64,000 nt of DNA from assembly GCA_905250025.1 (NCBI GenBank), contig CAJNOJ010000169.1, forward strand, positions 167,508 to 231,507, given 5' to 3'. The position numbers were made by a program, and so were the translations under genes. The notes beneath the pieces are model-generated. The model saw only the letters and a program-made list of their open reading frames with translations. It made no database searches and was not told the origin of the DNA. Within the stretch, counting starts at the first letter, position 1, and the number at the start of each line of letters is the position of its first letter. This document shows, piece after piece, positions 47,026-60,353 of the stretch. The stretch is from Adineta ricciae. Lineage: Eukaryota; Rotifera; Eurotatoria; Adinetida; Adinetidae.

Positions 47026-50000
47026 GTTGATAAAAAGACGATGTCACTAAAGATAACAAATAAGAATAGGAACGATTATTGTTAAAAAATCTCTTCTTAT
47101 GCTCGTCATTTTTCTTTCTTTTTTTTTCTTCTTCGTTTTCTTCGTTTTCTTCCTTTTCTCTTTTCTTCTGAAATGTCATTGGCGGAGGTGACAATTTTTT
47201 TCTAATTGGTCCAACCATACCTACCGTTTGTCGAAAGAAAAGAAAAAAACATGTCCGATGGGTTTTTCTGAACAATGAGATCTTCGGCTTAACGTAAACA
47301 TTAAAGAAAATGTTTTTTATGGTAATAGTGATCGTGTCGGATGATAAGCTCTCTTTTGATAAGACCCTTCTTTCTCTCTCTCTCGTTCTTTCGACGATTT
47401 TTCTTTATTTCACTCTTCCTGCGTCTGCTGCTCCCATTCCAAGCGGGGGCTACAAAACTTTGATAAAAATTATCGCTTGTCTGTGGTTGTAAAACGACAC
47501 TCATCACAACGAGGGAGAGAAAAAAAGATAGAGCTGCATTTCACTCACATTCACTTTTCAAAAAGAGCAACAGCAGACAAGACGTACGGCAATGATGATA
47601 GAGGTGAGCAGACGCAACAAATAGATTTAACTCTTGATCATTTTTGATTTCGACTTTCCTTCTTAGCTATGCTTATTTGTTACGGAGTCTAATTATCATC
47701 TATGTTACCTTTTTAGAAACGATGATCTTCGTTTACTCGACGCGTATTGGCCAAAAAAATTTTTTTTTCTCAAGTGCTTATATGTGTGTAGTAGTGTTGT
47801 GTGCGTTCAAGTTAAATAAAAACTCGGAGTGGGGCGGCAAAGTATGATTTACAACAAGAACAGTATCCATCAACAAATGGTGACTCATCGCAAACAAAGA
47901 ATGAAANTGAATATTAACAATTAATTATTTCTCTAAACTGATTGAAACAATCTTCGTTTTTTCCACTGTAGACGATATGTTCGACATGAAATTGATCGAC
48001 ACATACATATGCTCTTGATGAATCGACAACCTTGCAAGAATAAATGAATAACGTGCATTAAAATACATATGAATTTCATGTGTTTGAAGATCATATTACT
48101 GTTAACACTTCAGTACATTGAGAAAAAAAAGGAAAATAATTGGCGATTTGAACAGTTTCGAATACAATGTCGAAAGTTTTTTTAAGCGTTTCGATCGTTT
48201 TCCCAATGAGATATTCAACGGAAAGTCATAGATGATTTGAAAGCAGTAATAATGATCAAAATTGATGTTTAAAAACAGAGAAAATATATGAAAGGACTTG
48301 ATATTCTAATTTGAATCGAATATCAATACGGTTCGGTTTTCCATATTCAAGGGGAAAGAAAAATTAATACATAACAACTGATAAGAGTATTAACTTAACG
48401 TCTCACTTTTACTGTTTTAATATCAATCACTACAGAGTAGAGATCCGATCGAGTGATTGAAAACACTATGAACGATTTCTAGCTGATTGTATTCATGTTC
48501 GCATTTACGAAAGAAAATAAGAATAACAAATAAACTATTCCACGGACTGGTCTGGTAATTACCTAAGATGATTACAATATAAATTATCTTAGCTGTACAT
48601 GAAAAAGATCACCTATTTCTTTTGGAATTGTATGAGAAAAAATTCTTGGGAATTTCTTCTACTTTGGAATCTTTTACGTCAAACGACTTTTGGATACACA
48701 CGGATTAGAATTGTATGCTGCTGCAGTAAGAAATATACAAACTGATATTCCACTTACTATACTGATCAAACTAATCATCAGTTAGTATTGTTCATCCTGA
48801 ATATCCTAGAGTTGCAAAGATATAGTTAATCTGTGAAAGAGAATAGCATCATATACGACTGTATTATTAGACCTAAGATCATTGTTTGCGAACTTGGACT
48901 ATTATTAAATGTGGTATACAGCAAGAAATTATATTTCTCGCAAACTTGTCGGCATGGCTCCCAGGTTATGCCAAATTAATCTACAATTCTAAATCTGCAA
49001 GATAAATGACATCTATTTCTCAGGTAATCGCTAGATGGTATCGAAAATTAGCGATCTTTACGACTATTGAATGGTTTTCTAAAATGATTAGTGCTTATTT
49101 TTAAACTTCAAATAGATATCAAATAATGAATGTATGAAAGATTATGTGCAAGGATATTGGTAAAAGGCGTGTCAATAATCGATGTTTTTGTTGTGAAGAC
49201 TTATAACAATTATTGTCATTTTATGTTACTTTAATATCTTTGTGATAAGAAAATGTAAATGTTATTATATGATTGTTATGAAAAATAAACGAAATGCTTA
49301 AAATTAAAATTCTCGAGCGCTATTGAATCAGGATTCAAAACATGGATCCAAGTGAAACGTCTAGAACAATTTCTGATGGTATTTTCTCGACTAATCATAC
49401 GGGTTAATTGGTTATGATTTTTACGCGTCACAGGATATGGATAAAATCTTGTGACCTGCCGAAAAGGATGTAAACTAATTTTGAGTTTTCATAATTTTGG
49501 TTGACTGTTACTTTGCTGAAGTTATTCAAACAACATGAGATCAATTGTTCATCCATAGAAAGATTTCGCATCATTTCACTGATCCTGTGATTTCAAAATC
49601 AATCAATGTCTTCTTTTCTAGACAGTTCAAGACGGAATAAATCGCTTTCTTCATTTCTAATAACTCTTAGTTTCTGGTTCTTTTATAGTCATCTTATCTG
49701 TCACGACTGATTTTCTGCAAAAGATGCTTTTGATTTGTTTACAGAATGAGTTATAATTCAACATTTATTACGATGGAACTAAATGAGATCACTTGAAATA
49801 GTTTGGTTCTTGTTTAACTTTATAGAAGTTCTGCAAGTAAATACTTTCGTGTGTCGAAATAAAATAATTAATTGTATCGTGTCAGTTTAAATATTATATT
49901 TTTTTTTCCTCTCAATTGAGAGTTTTTGGCTTTCATTTTCTGAGATCATGCGACCATCAAAGCACAATTTTTTTGCATGCATATAAGGAAAATAGAAGAA

Positions 50001-50183
50001 AGAAAGCTCACGTTCGAATGTAGAAATGCATAAGGGAAAAAAGCACATTACAAATATCAAAATATGTATGACGAAACAGATATCACATGGCTTATCGCAT
50101 GAAAATCAACAAAATTCATTGAATAACAAAAGTTATTAAGCACATTGATGAAAGCGCAGAACTTGAGTTCATAAATTAAGATT
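47026..50183. other. Gene-free region upstream of GATA copy 2, with a contig join
   Basis: 3.1 kb without a convincing gene. It includes an inverted copy of GATA exon 1/intron 1 sequence at 47844-47906 that ends at a single N (47907). Sequence beyond 47907 may derive from another contig. Confidence 0.5.
47844..47906 (+). repeat. 63-base inverted copy of GATA copy 2 exon 1 boundary
   Basis: Reads ATGATTTACAACAAGAACAG and onward to AAAGAATGAAA, the exact reverse complement of 46677-46739, and abuts the unknown base at 47907. Confidence 0.88.
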
Positions 50184-53100
50184 TTAAGCTATCGTAAGTG
50201 TCCAATCGGATGCAACTGATGGGCCAGGTCGTCGAATAGTAAGCGTTTGAGATTCATCATGATATCGATGAAGTGGAACGGCTTGTTTATCACCCGAATT
50301 GATCGTTATTTTAGTGGGATTTTTCGGATAACCAAGTATAATTATACGTTCAATCCAAGCATCAGTTTCAAATTTACTGGTTGAATCGAGAGTTCTAAGA
50401 TAAACACTGTAGAGATCTTCTTTTTCGACAAATAAAAGTCTTACTTTGAATAAAGTACATTATTTTTGAAAGTAAACCGACGATAGATTAATTGACGTTT
50501 CTGTCGATAATCATAAGTATGACCATCATCAAGATACAATTCGCCTCTTGCTTCACGCTAAACGAATCAAATTTACAATCAATTTCTTGTCTTCGAGCTT
50601 CACATACATTGCGGTCTAATGCAACTACTAATGTTATTGGATCATGAATGGCAAGCATTGAAGCACGTCGTCGTCTGAATCTTTGTGGAATGATAACACC
50701 ACCTAATTGGTAAACGGGAATCTAAAGAAACACAAATGATGTAAACATTTTTATGATATTGCTCAAGACAATTACCGATTGCATATCGACAGGGACAAGT
50801 GATGTTGTTGCACCTTGGAATTTAATGAAGGTACGTACATCGTACCAAATCTTAGTAAATCAAAAAGAATGAACTGACTGGTAGAATAGAAAATGTATTA
50901 TTTTTACTGTATTTTCACCAGGAAAATAGACAGCAACTTGATTAATATCAGCCTCGGTAATTGGATAAATGAGTAGACCATTTCCTATGCAAAACATTCA
51001 ATCATTTAGAATAAACTCATTTCTATCAATACAGATGTATACATACCAACCATAAATGAATCTTCTATTTTAAATGTCTTTTTGTCTTTTGGAAAATTTG
51101 CCCATAAAGGTAGCATGGGTGGTATACCTTGCTTTTCTTGTCTATAAAATAAAGTATACCAGTAAGGTAAGTATTGATAACGTTGTTCGATTGCTTTTCG
51201 AATCAATCGTGTATTTTCATTCCCAAATAGCCATGGTTCACGGCGTGCAGTGTCAATATGGGCATGTTCACGATAGAATGGTTGATATGCTGCTGTCTAA
51301 AAATGAAGATTAGTGAAGACAAAAGAAAAGAATGACATTGCTTTTGACATACTTGATACCATCGGACAAGTAATTTTGCGTCTGGATTAGAGAAAAATCC
51401 TCCAACATCAGCGCCAATAAAACCAAATCCGGTAACAGATAGACTTAGAAGCATTGGTGTCGCTATTTTCAAATAACTCCATTCAGCTTTATTGTCACCT
51501 GTCCATACCGCAGCTGTTCGTTGTGAGCCAGCGAAAAACGAACGTGTCAATACAAACGGACGAATATGTCCGTTGGAACGATTGTAAAGGCCTTGAAATG
51601 TAGACATGTGCTGCAGCATACCATAGAGATTATGAACATCACGATCTTCCCATCCACCGTGGTGAACAATATCTTTGGGGAAAGTTATTTCTGGACCATT
51701 GAAAACAGATGGTTCATTCATATCATTCCATATGAAAAGATTTTTTGTTGAACCTTTATAGTTTGTTAATGAATAAAGCTCCGAATACCATTTGAATACA
51801 TCAGGGTTGAAATAATCCAGCCACATAGAAGCACCTATTAATAATAAGAACCAAAACTAAAGATTAAAACTTGCTTTATCTCCTGATCTACCTGGCCAGC
51901 ATGATCCTTCATAATCAGCTCCTTCTTTTGTCTTAACAAAATATCCTTTCGATTTAGCTACAGCATATACTTGATATCCATCATCTTTTTTTATATGCGG
52001 ATCACTAATGGTAACCATTTTTCTTCCATAATGAGCGACATCATCTTGCATTTTCTGTGGATTAGGAAATTTTCCTGTATCCCAAGTAAGATACCGTTTA
52101 CCATTTGTATGTTCAATATCAAGCCAAATGACGTCAAGTGGAATAAAATATTTTTCGAATCCATTTAAAACACTACAACATTGACTTGTTCAGACAACAA
52201 TACATCTTCTTGTTCATCCTACCTTCGGACGTCATCTTCATCATTGTAGTTCCATCGGCATTGGTGATACGCAATCGACCATAACTGAAAAAATCAACGT
52301 ACACAGTATGAATAATGAAATTCAAAAGATAATCGTACCGGTGGAAGTGGAACTGAACCAGTAATAGCAGTATATTGTTTGAAAATATCTCTTGGCGTTG
52401 GTCCCATAAAGAAGAATCCATCAAATATACCCGATTCAAACATCCAATGCGTAGTCACCTCCGGCACTTCATTTTTATCAACACCTGGTTTTGTAGAAAA
52501 GAAATTTGCAACTGTCGAAAAGAATCCCTAAAGACAAGTAAAATTATTCGAATTGCATTGCAATGACATTTCAAAAGAAATATCTATATGTTTCTGAAAA
52601 CATTCATTTTTCTACTGACTACCTGCGCTAACAAACAGAAGAACTGTTAATTGAAAGGGTATCGTAAAGCTATACAAAAAAAGAACGAAGCAGTAGGTTG
52701 AAGTCAACTCGGATTCTCTAATCGTTTCGCAATTCTGCGTTGACTCATTTATAGTGAAGAAAAACACATTCACAAATCATAACTCTTAAGCTTAATGTAT
52801 GCATTAGAATCAGTATGAAAACAAAATACATTCGGCAGAAGAGGTTATTACCATAACTTTCGTCCAAGGATTCTGCAAGCAAAAAAACCATTTAGTTCCC
52901 TATCATCTCTTGCATATCTTTTCGAATTATACATATAGGAATACTTACTTGTACTGTCAGTTTATCATTGTTAACGTCAATCCATCCTTCAGCAGCATTT
53001 AACCAGAAAAATCCAACGGTTGCATGTTCACTGAACAGAAAACAAAATGAACGAATCTTTTGACGTATAAATAGACTTACTTGTGAGCTAACATGTATGG

Positions 53101-54234
53101 AACAGAGCCATACAAAGCCATGGGATTTTGAATATCATATTCGAATACATCAACATTGAACAAACGATATGGATCAGTATCGCTGGAAGATTTTTCAATG
53201 TATAGAAAACATCAAACAAATTCAAAGATTTACTGTGTCGAGCGAAGTGAGAATGCATCTGCATGTTCGGGAATACCATAGACGTTTTCAAAATTTAGAA
53301 AGTTTATATCAACACCGATCGATGATGGACCTAAATAAAAAAAACTCATCATTGTGAAAGGAAGATTTGCAGTCTTACCATACGGTTTGGGATCTTGATG
53401 ACTTTTAAATGTTTCTTCCCACATTCCTTCTTCGTTTTCTTCATTCTATAATCAAAAACACTTACTTGATTAGTTTCTTTCAAGTGAACGTTATATATTT
53501 ATCGACTTACATTTGTTCCTTCATTGGTTCTATCGAAGGAGAAAAGAGCAATGTTTAATTCATTCATCGCATTCAAACGTACTTACCCTGGTTTTGTTCG
53601 ATAATGTTCGAAATTGAACATATTTTTTGAGTTCATACTCATGACAAATATTCCATTAGTAAATAAATCTAATCGGAATGGTTTAGCGTTGAGGATAAAT
53701 TTTGCTGATTTGCCAAAAGTTCCTTCAATTAAATTCTCATCTAATCTCGTCAAGTTTACACTAAAGACAACCACTCGAAAAATATTCGAACATAATCATT
53801 CTATGAGTCTTACTTGACTAGTTTCGGTTCAGAAACGAGACTATGTTCGACCTCATAGCGTTTTCTTATTGGGTTAATTTCGTTTACTTTAACTCGTAAG
53901 GAATTGTGTTCTAATGTATAAACATCTAGTTGAAATTTAACATGAGATTTGTGAGTATTGAGAAGTACAAATTGTGTATGTCCGACTTGAACAGTTATCA
54001 TTGAGTTCAAGTCGACCTCGTAAGGTGAGACTTCGGGTTTATATTTCCGTTGCCGTCTAAGAGTAAAAACCATGGGTCAAAGTTGTTTTTGTTTTGTGAC
54101 AAACAAAATATTTACCGACAGAAAGCACTTTGTTCACACGTTTTGAAATTATTCCGATCGACATTTTCGCTGAATGGGATATTCAAAATACCGAAAATGA
54201 AAATCAGGCTTACGAGAGAAAGAATGCGACTCAT
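50184..54234 (-). CDS. GANAB: Glucosidase II alpha subunit (GH31)
   Basis: An ER-resident alpha-1,3-glucosidase that trims the two inner glucoses of N-glycans in the calnexin cycle, working with a beta subunit (PRKCSH, not in this window). A multi-exon gene from ATG 54234 to TAA 50184. The start encodes a signal peptide, [20 protein letters not shown], followed by CEQSAFCR as in other GANAB proteins. Further in are [18 protein letters not shown] and the catalytic exon 51826-51365. The latter has the nucleophile motif [41 protein letters not shown], the acid/base region [12 protein letters not shown], and GADVGGFF with LLVRWYQ. Then come [14 protein letters not shown] and [14 protein letters not shown]. 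The C-terminus ends SDWTLTIA. Many short introns; the central exons join cleanly. Confidence 0.95.
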
Positions 54235-54616
54235 TCTCAACAGTTTATTTCTTAGTTCAGAAGTGTTTGGTGAGAACTGATAGATGGTTGAATGGTTTTT
54301 CAGTGAGTTGTAGGTTTGGAAGATTTACATTGGTTGTAGAAAGATATTCAATAAAAAATTTTCAAAAGTATTTCCGACTTTGTTTTCTCAATGAAAATTT
54401 CGAGAAAATTTCAAATGCGTGTTGAAAATTTACAGGTAAGGTGAGAGATAGATGCCACTATAGTCAATCGATTAGGAGTCAAGGTGTTATAGTAATGAAT
54501 TGTAAAATGGAGAATAAGAAAGAAGAAGGTGATTATTTTCGTTCGATAAAACTGCGTGATCGATTGGAAAGCAGACTTTTCTTTTCTAACGAATATTAAT
54601 ACGAGGCAAAGATATC
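54235..54616. promoter_or_regulatory. Divergent promoter region of GANAB and TTC29
   Basis: A 382-base interval between head-to-head genes. No clear TATA box or other named motif. Confidence 0.3.
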
Positions 54617-56830
54617 ATGGGTAAGTTTTCGTATGTATAAATACCAAGTTCTCACGTTGAATTAGAAAACTTAGAGATAGAGACAGAGAGATGTTATTCT
54701 TTGGCGAAGTGAGGGTAAGATAAATATTCGCTGCCAATCGAAACAAATGATTCAAAGATCGCATTTGATTTGTACTTTGAAGCAGAATGTTGACTGTTTT
54801 GAAAATAATCTGAATCTATTTTAGCGGAAACAACTGTCTATCGACAAAAGCCAGCAAATGAAAGTTCACCTAAAGGTCAATCTGGATTCTATCGTAATGT
54901 GATCTTACCAAGTAAAACAATGAAAGAGAAAACTAAAGTGCGTACGACGAAAAAAGTTCTGTTTTAACCTGAAGAAGATTCATTTTTAGCTTCCATTAAA
55001 CCAAATAAAAAATGCTGCTATTGCCTATGAAAAGCAATCGGCACTTCGAAAGGAAGATACAGAAAAGTAAATTCTATTTAGAAACGAAATCTACTCATAT
55101 GTCTTGTGGGGATTTCATTTAGGTTTCGAAGTTCACTACAACGGCAACTATCAACTGATATGCTTCGAAATGGATACCATCATTCATTTCGGGAACTGTG
55201 CGCGATATTAGCATGGCAAAAGGATGATCGTGAACGTTTAGGAGCTGAACATCCGCTTCACCGAAGACCATTACTCGATGCCGAGCCTGATAAATTACGT
55301 TTTCTTTGTCAATATCTGAATAAAGCGGAAGAAGCCGAACGACGATGTTTGTGGTTTATCATCTTCGAAGACTTTTTATAGACAAGATTTTCTGTCTATT
55401 TAGGTCAATACTCAAATATGTATCATAACTATCTGGAATTAGCGGCGTATTTTTTGAAGAGTGATGATCGTTGGCTTTCAGATTACTTTTATGAAAAAAG
55501 TTTAACAGTTGCTCAGACTTATTCACAGTTTGATCCACAATTAGCTGCTGAAGCACATCTCAATGTTGGTTTGGCTTATGAACGACGAGGTAAATCCAGC
55601 ATTTGAAATAACACATCAATGCAACCTTTTCTTTTCCTAGGTGATTTGATGAAAGCTTTACATAGCTTCATCAAATATCGTGAATTGAGCGAAGATTTCG
55701 AAAATTTGAAAACTGACGCGAGCATTCAATTGACGCGTTTATATATGAAATTAGCACAACGTCGAACAGATGCACAATCGCTTCAATATGTTGTCAAAGC
55801 ATACGAAGCATCTGCACAAAGTAAAATGACTTACGAGAAGAAGATTCTCATCTTGTTTCTTTGTGTTATTTTACAGCTGGTGATAAGAAAGTCGAAAATG
55901 AAACAAGTTACAAACTAGGACAAGCTTTCCTCGAACACGGAGATGTTGATTCAGCTTTGAAATACCTTCATAGATATTATAATTACTGTCAAGACGTAAA
56001 TGATGACGAAGGATTTGGTTTGGCTAGTGAAGCGCTTGCCATTTGTTATCAAAAGTAATTCGAAAAAAAGCAATTAGTAGACTTCTCCGTCCACTCGAAA
56101 TGTATTTTACACATGTTTCGATCTATATTCACAAGTTATTAGACAGAAGTAGGCACACTTGACAACAGTTATAATTGCAATCAAATTTCGTCGTTTCAAT
56201 TGAGTCTCAAATAGTATTAAAAATAATTCTGTACTATTTCTCGTTACTTACGGCTTCAAAATTGATTCCTGAGATAGAAAGCTTTATTTGAATAGATGCT
56301 TTTCCAGTTTTCAAAATCGAAATCATCACAATAATAGTCGTTACCATGAGATCTTATGCCCCTTGGAAACGGACGAACAAATTGTTGAGGCATATGGACG
56401 TCATTTTCACTGATTCATCTGTTTTAGGAAAGCTAACGTGGAAAAAAGTACGGAATATCTGACAAAGTATTTACAAAAAGTTTCCGATAAAGAAGGTGAT
56501 ATTCAATATGCTCGTGCATGCAGTGCACTCGGTTTTATTCACAATACCTTGGTAAATACGATCATAGACGTATATTCTTCTCATCGTACTCTTCTTCTTT
56601 TTCATTAGGGTCAATACGACTCAAGTATTCAATCGTTAAGTAAAGCTTATAGCATCTCTTTAGCGAATAGTCATGCTGATCTTGATCGTAATCGAGTTTT
56701 ATTTGGTATTGCACACGGAATGAAATTACGACCGTTTTTTAATGATCATATCGATCGAAAGAATACAAAAGAATTACTTCAATGGAAATGTACAAGACAC
56801 GAAAGTTTTTTAACACAATCTCAACCTTAA
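54617..56830 (+). CDS. TTC29: TTC29, axonemal tetratricopeptide repeat protein
   Basis: TTC29 is a TPR protein needed for ciliary and sperm-tail beating, linked to axonemal dynein. Exons 54617-54620 (ATGG), 54825-54937, 54990-55066, 55123-55346, 55404-55589, 55641-55820, 55877-56054, 56428-56551 and 56609-56830 join in phase. The first 60 residues are basic. TPR units follow: YHNYLELAAYFLKSDDRWLS, AAEAHLNVGLAYERRGDLMK, ETSYKLGQAFLEHGDVDSAL, QYARACSALGFIHNTLGQYD. The end (GIAHGMKLRPFFNDHIDRKN) is a TTC29-like C-terminal block. AATAAA follows at about 56938. The presence of this gene implies motile cilia. Confidence 0.9.
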
Positions 56831-57106
56831 ATCATTGATCGACCCAAACTAAAGACATGTTGGATACAATGATGATGATGATAATCCATCGACGAAAATC
56901 ATACATAAAAGAGTATATTTTTGTGTATTGAAAGTTGAAATAAATCTGCATATTTACTCATACAAACATACATATGAATGATATTGCATTGATATTCAGT
57001 TGCTTGAGTTCTTTTGCAAGAACTTAAAACTATTCTAATTGAAATAATAAAATTTGAATTTCCACGATCAACGAATTAAAGTTGCATTCGAATGGATGAA
57101 AAAGCG

Positions 57107-57604
57107 TTAAGATACATTCTCTGATTTGACTGTGATTGAATACTGCTTTTTTATTGAATCAGTAGCAAATTTATGTACTTCGACATCGGATACCGTAGTT
57201 AATGGTGCAGGCATATCAGGTGTTATAGCACTCGGCAATTTTTCTTCTGTCGCCAATCGTGATCTTGCAGTAGCACTCGGTGGAATCGCTTGAGGAGTTC
57301 CACTACTTGCTGGTAGAACACGAGCTCGATATGCCCAATTATTATAACAAATGTCCAGCTTAGCATAGAAGCAAACTAACGTTACAAGAAAACATCCAAC
57401 ACCCAAGCCAATAACACCGGCACCAATGTACGTAGTTTTCTTCTCTTCTGATATAACACCCACGACGATAAGTATAAGTCCAGTTACTATTGATAAACAA
57501 CCACCGACGATACATGAATGACCTACTTTCTGTGTATAGTTTTGACTATGTAGACCAAATCCTGAAACAGTTGGATTGCGCGCTCGACCATTGAGAAATA
57601 ACAT
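57107..57604 (-). CDS. Two-pass membrane protein of unknown function
   Basis: An intronless 165-aa frame starting at ATG 57604. Two hydrophobic segments lie at about residues 29-51 (CIVGGCLSIVTGLILIVVGV) and 59-84 (GAGVIGLGVGCFLVTLVCFY), both Gly-rich, separated by a short charged turn (SEEKKTT). The N-terminus is short and polar. The C-terminal 80 residues look cytosolic and disordered, with Pro/Ser/Ala content. The sequence is well composed and clearly coding-like, but I do not recognise the family. Confidence 0.7.
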   Translation of the reverse strand: MLFLNGRARNPTVSGFGLHSQNYTQKVGHSCIVGGCLSIVTGLILIVVGVISEEKKTTYIGAGVIGLGVGCFLVTLVCFYAKLDICYNNWAYRARVLPASSGTPQAIPPSATARSRLATEEKLPSAITPDMPAPLTTVSDVEVHKFATDSIKKQYSITVKSENVS

Positions 57605-59254
57605 GGTTCACTCAATGGCAAGACATCGTGTGTTTCTGCGTTTGATTAAACGATTTTATATTCTTTTTGCGAACAATTTATCTAATATTTCACATAATCA
57701 TCTAAAAATAATCCTAGTCTGTAAGGGAGATGCCACTTCTAGGAGAATAAATAAGGAAAATGTGCACTGACGATAACAAACTTGCTATCCGTAATGGAGT
57801 TCTTCGCGCAGAAAAGAAAATAATACTAAGTAGTATAAGCTGACGGCGAATAAAAGTGTGAAAAAACAAAAGTGGAAAAGAAACAATGTAATTTGAGTGG
57901 CAAGAAGAGGAGAAAAATATAAAAGGTAATGAACAGAAAATATTGTGACGCAGGAAAGATAAGCATGATTTACTAGGTAAATTGACTGTGAAAATGGTTA
58001 CAATTCGAAAGAACGTGTTATCAATAAATACTGCACAACAATTGTTCGTTCAAAATGTGGGTCTGTATGTCATTTTATGGACAAAAAATGAAGTCTAATT
58101 TCTTTGAAGAAGACTTTAAAACATTCCGACGATGACATTCTAATTAAGTTGGAAGAAAGTTTCAAGAGTGAAGAATGACAAGTTATCCTGAAAGAATATT
58201 CTAATAGAACAAAAGAACAAGCAGCTGGATTTATTTTTGTGAATAAAAAAATGTTCCGATTCGCATGAAAACGTTCATCCGGTTTGAGAAAATAACAGAG
58301 TTGATTGCATGTATTTTGATACACTTTTCTACAATTTCAAATGTACTCGAAATGTATTAAAAAGATCGAGACGTTCTTGCATGCAATCAGAACATAGTTA
58401 ACTGGGAACAAAAGATTCTATTGAAATTTTTTTGCGAACAAAAGACCAGTCAGATGAGTATGAAATTAAGAACTAATCTGGTTGAATTCAAGAGGAAATT
58501 GTCTGAAAGAAATCGGATATACTAAGTGGAAAATTAATAAACCAATCTGACAGGTATTTCATCGCCCTTTATCAGACATTCTCTAGAATAAGATATGATT
58601 CTCCTAACTAGTTTAATATTGACATGAAAGTCTGCCTCTGATATTCCTAGAAACAAAAATTATGTCATCATTCCAAAAGCTAACCCGATTTTTGATGATA
58701 ATCATTCTAACAAACGTTGATAAAATCTTTCATCTCATGAATTGCATGATGAAATTCTGCCATCATACATTACTTAATTACCCTTGAAATATATTCTGTT
58801 TAATCATTTCTAAACCCTCAAGACAGCTTTGTTATTCGATATCTCATGACACATTTATTGATGCAAATCGAAGGTTATCTTTAACAAAATCGAATCAGGT
58901 TAATTTGCCATCCATCCATCCATCGATCTATCTAATCATCGTCCGTAGACTCGATAAAGGTTAAAAGTCAAAATGATTTCCAATAACAAACTCTCGTCTA
59001 TTCGAAATCAATTAACAGAAATACAAACAAGTAGATCACTCCAGACTAATGCAAAACTCTTCAGAAAACAAATTGAATTCCTATGCAAATATCGAGTACA
59101 TTAAGAAAATTGATCAAATAGAAGTTCAATGTCAAATTTATCATAGACAGATCTCGTTAGAGACAATGTTAAAATCTTTCCTTGTAGATCGTGTTCTTCA
59201 CAAATCATGCTTTCCACATATTAAAAAAAGTGTCTATCGATTTCGGCGAGTTTC
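57605..59254. other. Intergenic region, no gene seen
   Basis: AT-rich stretch. A CCATCCATCCATCCATC run near 58910-58930 is a short simple repeat. An 80-codon frame at 59049-59291 runs antisense into the methyltransferase 3' end and is not supported. Confidence 0.45.
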
Positions 59255-60016
59255 TTATTCCATTCGTCGACATTTGACAATTGTATTGTAATCATTACGA
59301 TATTTTTCACGAAAATCCTTCTGATCCACGAATTCAATTATAAACTTTCGTTCAATTAATTTTTCATGAAATTCATCGACTAGTTTTCGAATACCATCAT
59401 TTCGTATTTCATAACAACATAATAAACGAGTTGAAGAATTTCCGGCACATAAATTGCATATCGTTTTGATTAGTTCATCCAATTCAATCGAATGATAAAC
59501 ACAATTTGCAACGATAATATAATTAACATTTTGAAAGCATTCATCATGTTCATCGATATCATCACCCCAAAATAATGTCTTCGCTTGAGCTTTGCCTGTT
59601 AGGACATGTTCATTCTTTTTGATGTTATAATTAATCAATTCCACATATTCTTCTCGGTCAGTCATCGTTACATTTCCGCCCAGTGCACACAGTTGTAAAC
59701 CAACAACTCCAGTTCCACTTCCGATCTCGACAATACATTTCTGACGAAATTCATTGAACATATGATCATAGCAATATTCAGCTAAACAAATCGCTGATTC
59801 CCAACACCAACTGCCGACCGAACCTACTTTCGTTTGGTAAATTTCCAATGATTGATCATTTTCATTAAGTAGAGTGGTCAACGGAAATAAATGACATTCA
59901 AATACATTCAAATAACAAACTTTTACTTTAGCCATGATTGTTTGTCCTTGGTGATGAGATAGAGGAACAACAATCTCGGAAGGATATAGTTCCGTTTCCT
60001 TTTTCCTATTCTCCAA
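59255..60016 (-). CDS. VCPKMT: VCPKMT/METTL21-family protein lysine methyltransferase
   Basis: A seven-beta-strand SAM-dependent methyltransferase. VCPKMT (METTL21D) trimethylates a lysine of the AAA ATPase VCP/p97. Visible blocks are VGSVGSWCWESAICLAEYCY, motif I VEIGSGTGVVGLQLCALGGN followed by VTMTDREE, then NYIIVANCVYHSIELDELI. The last block holds RLLCCYEIR, very close to the LLCCYEQR of VCPKMT. In the substrate-side motif (usually ADCxY) Asp is replaced by Asn (ANCVY). The frame opens at a TTG. The first in-frame ATG is at 59937 (MAKVKVCYL), and a short 5' exon may precede it, so the true start is open. No introns inside the catalytic domain. Confidence 0.85.
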   Translation of the reverse strand: MENRKKETELYPSEIVVPLSHHQGQTIMAKVKVCYLNVFECHLFPLTTLLNENDQSLEIYQTKVGSVGSWCWESAICLAEYCYDHMFNEFRQKCIVEIGSGTGVVGLQLCALGGNVTMTDREEYVELINYNIKKNEHVLTGKAQAKTLFWGDDIDEHDECFQNVNYIIVANCVYHSIELDELIKTICNLCAGNSSTRLLCCYEIRNDGIRKLVDEFHEKLIERKFIIEFVDQKDFREKYRNDYNTIVKCRRME

Positions 60017-60353
60017 TCATATGCTTATCGTAAGACACAAGACGATGACATAATCTTCCATTTTCTGACGTATATTACATCATTCCACGGAGTCTTCATT
60101 CTTTGCGTTTAATCATGAGAAAATCTCTCCTATTAGTTATATATTCGAATCAATGAGGAAATTGTTCGTTATCTAATCTGCAGTAAAGAAAGAAGAAGGT
60201 CAGACTTTTAAATTAAAATTTGGTTTATTTGATAAAAAGAGTTTTTGATTAATGAATAATCAGTAGAAAGAAAGTTTTCTTTTAAATAACAAAACATAAA
60301 GGAAAAAAAAACGTGTCTATGGTATAGGAATCAAATTTAATTTGAGAATTATC
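60017..60353. other. Intergenic stretch
   Basis: Short spacer between two minus-strand genes; probably the 3' UTR of the proline-rich gene and the 5' region of the methyltransferase. Confidence 0.35.

Noticed and set aside
59049-59291. 80-codon plus-strand frame
   Set aside because: Overlaps the 3' end of the methyltransferase on the other strand and has no recognisable features.
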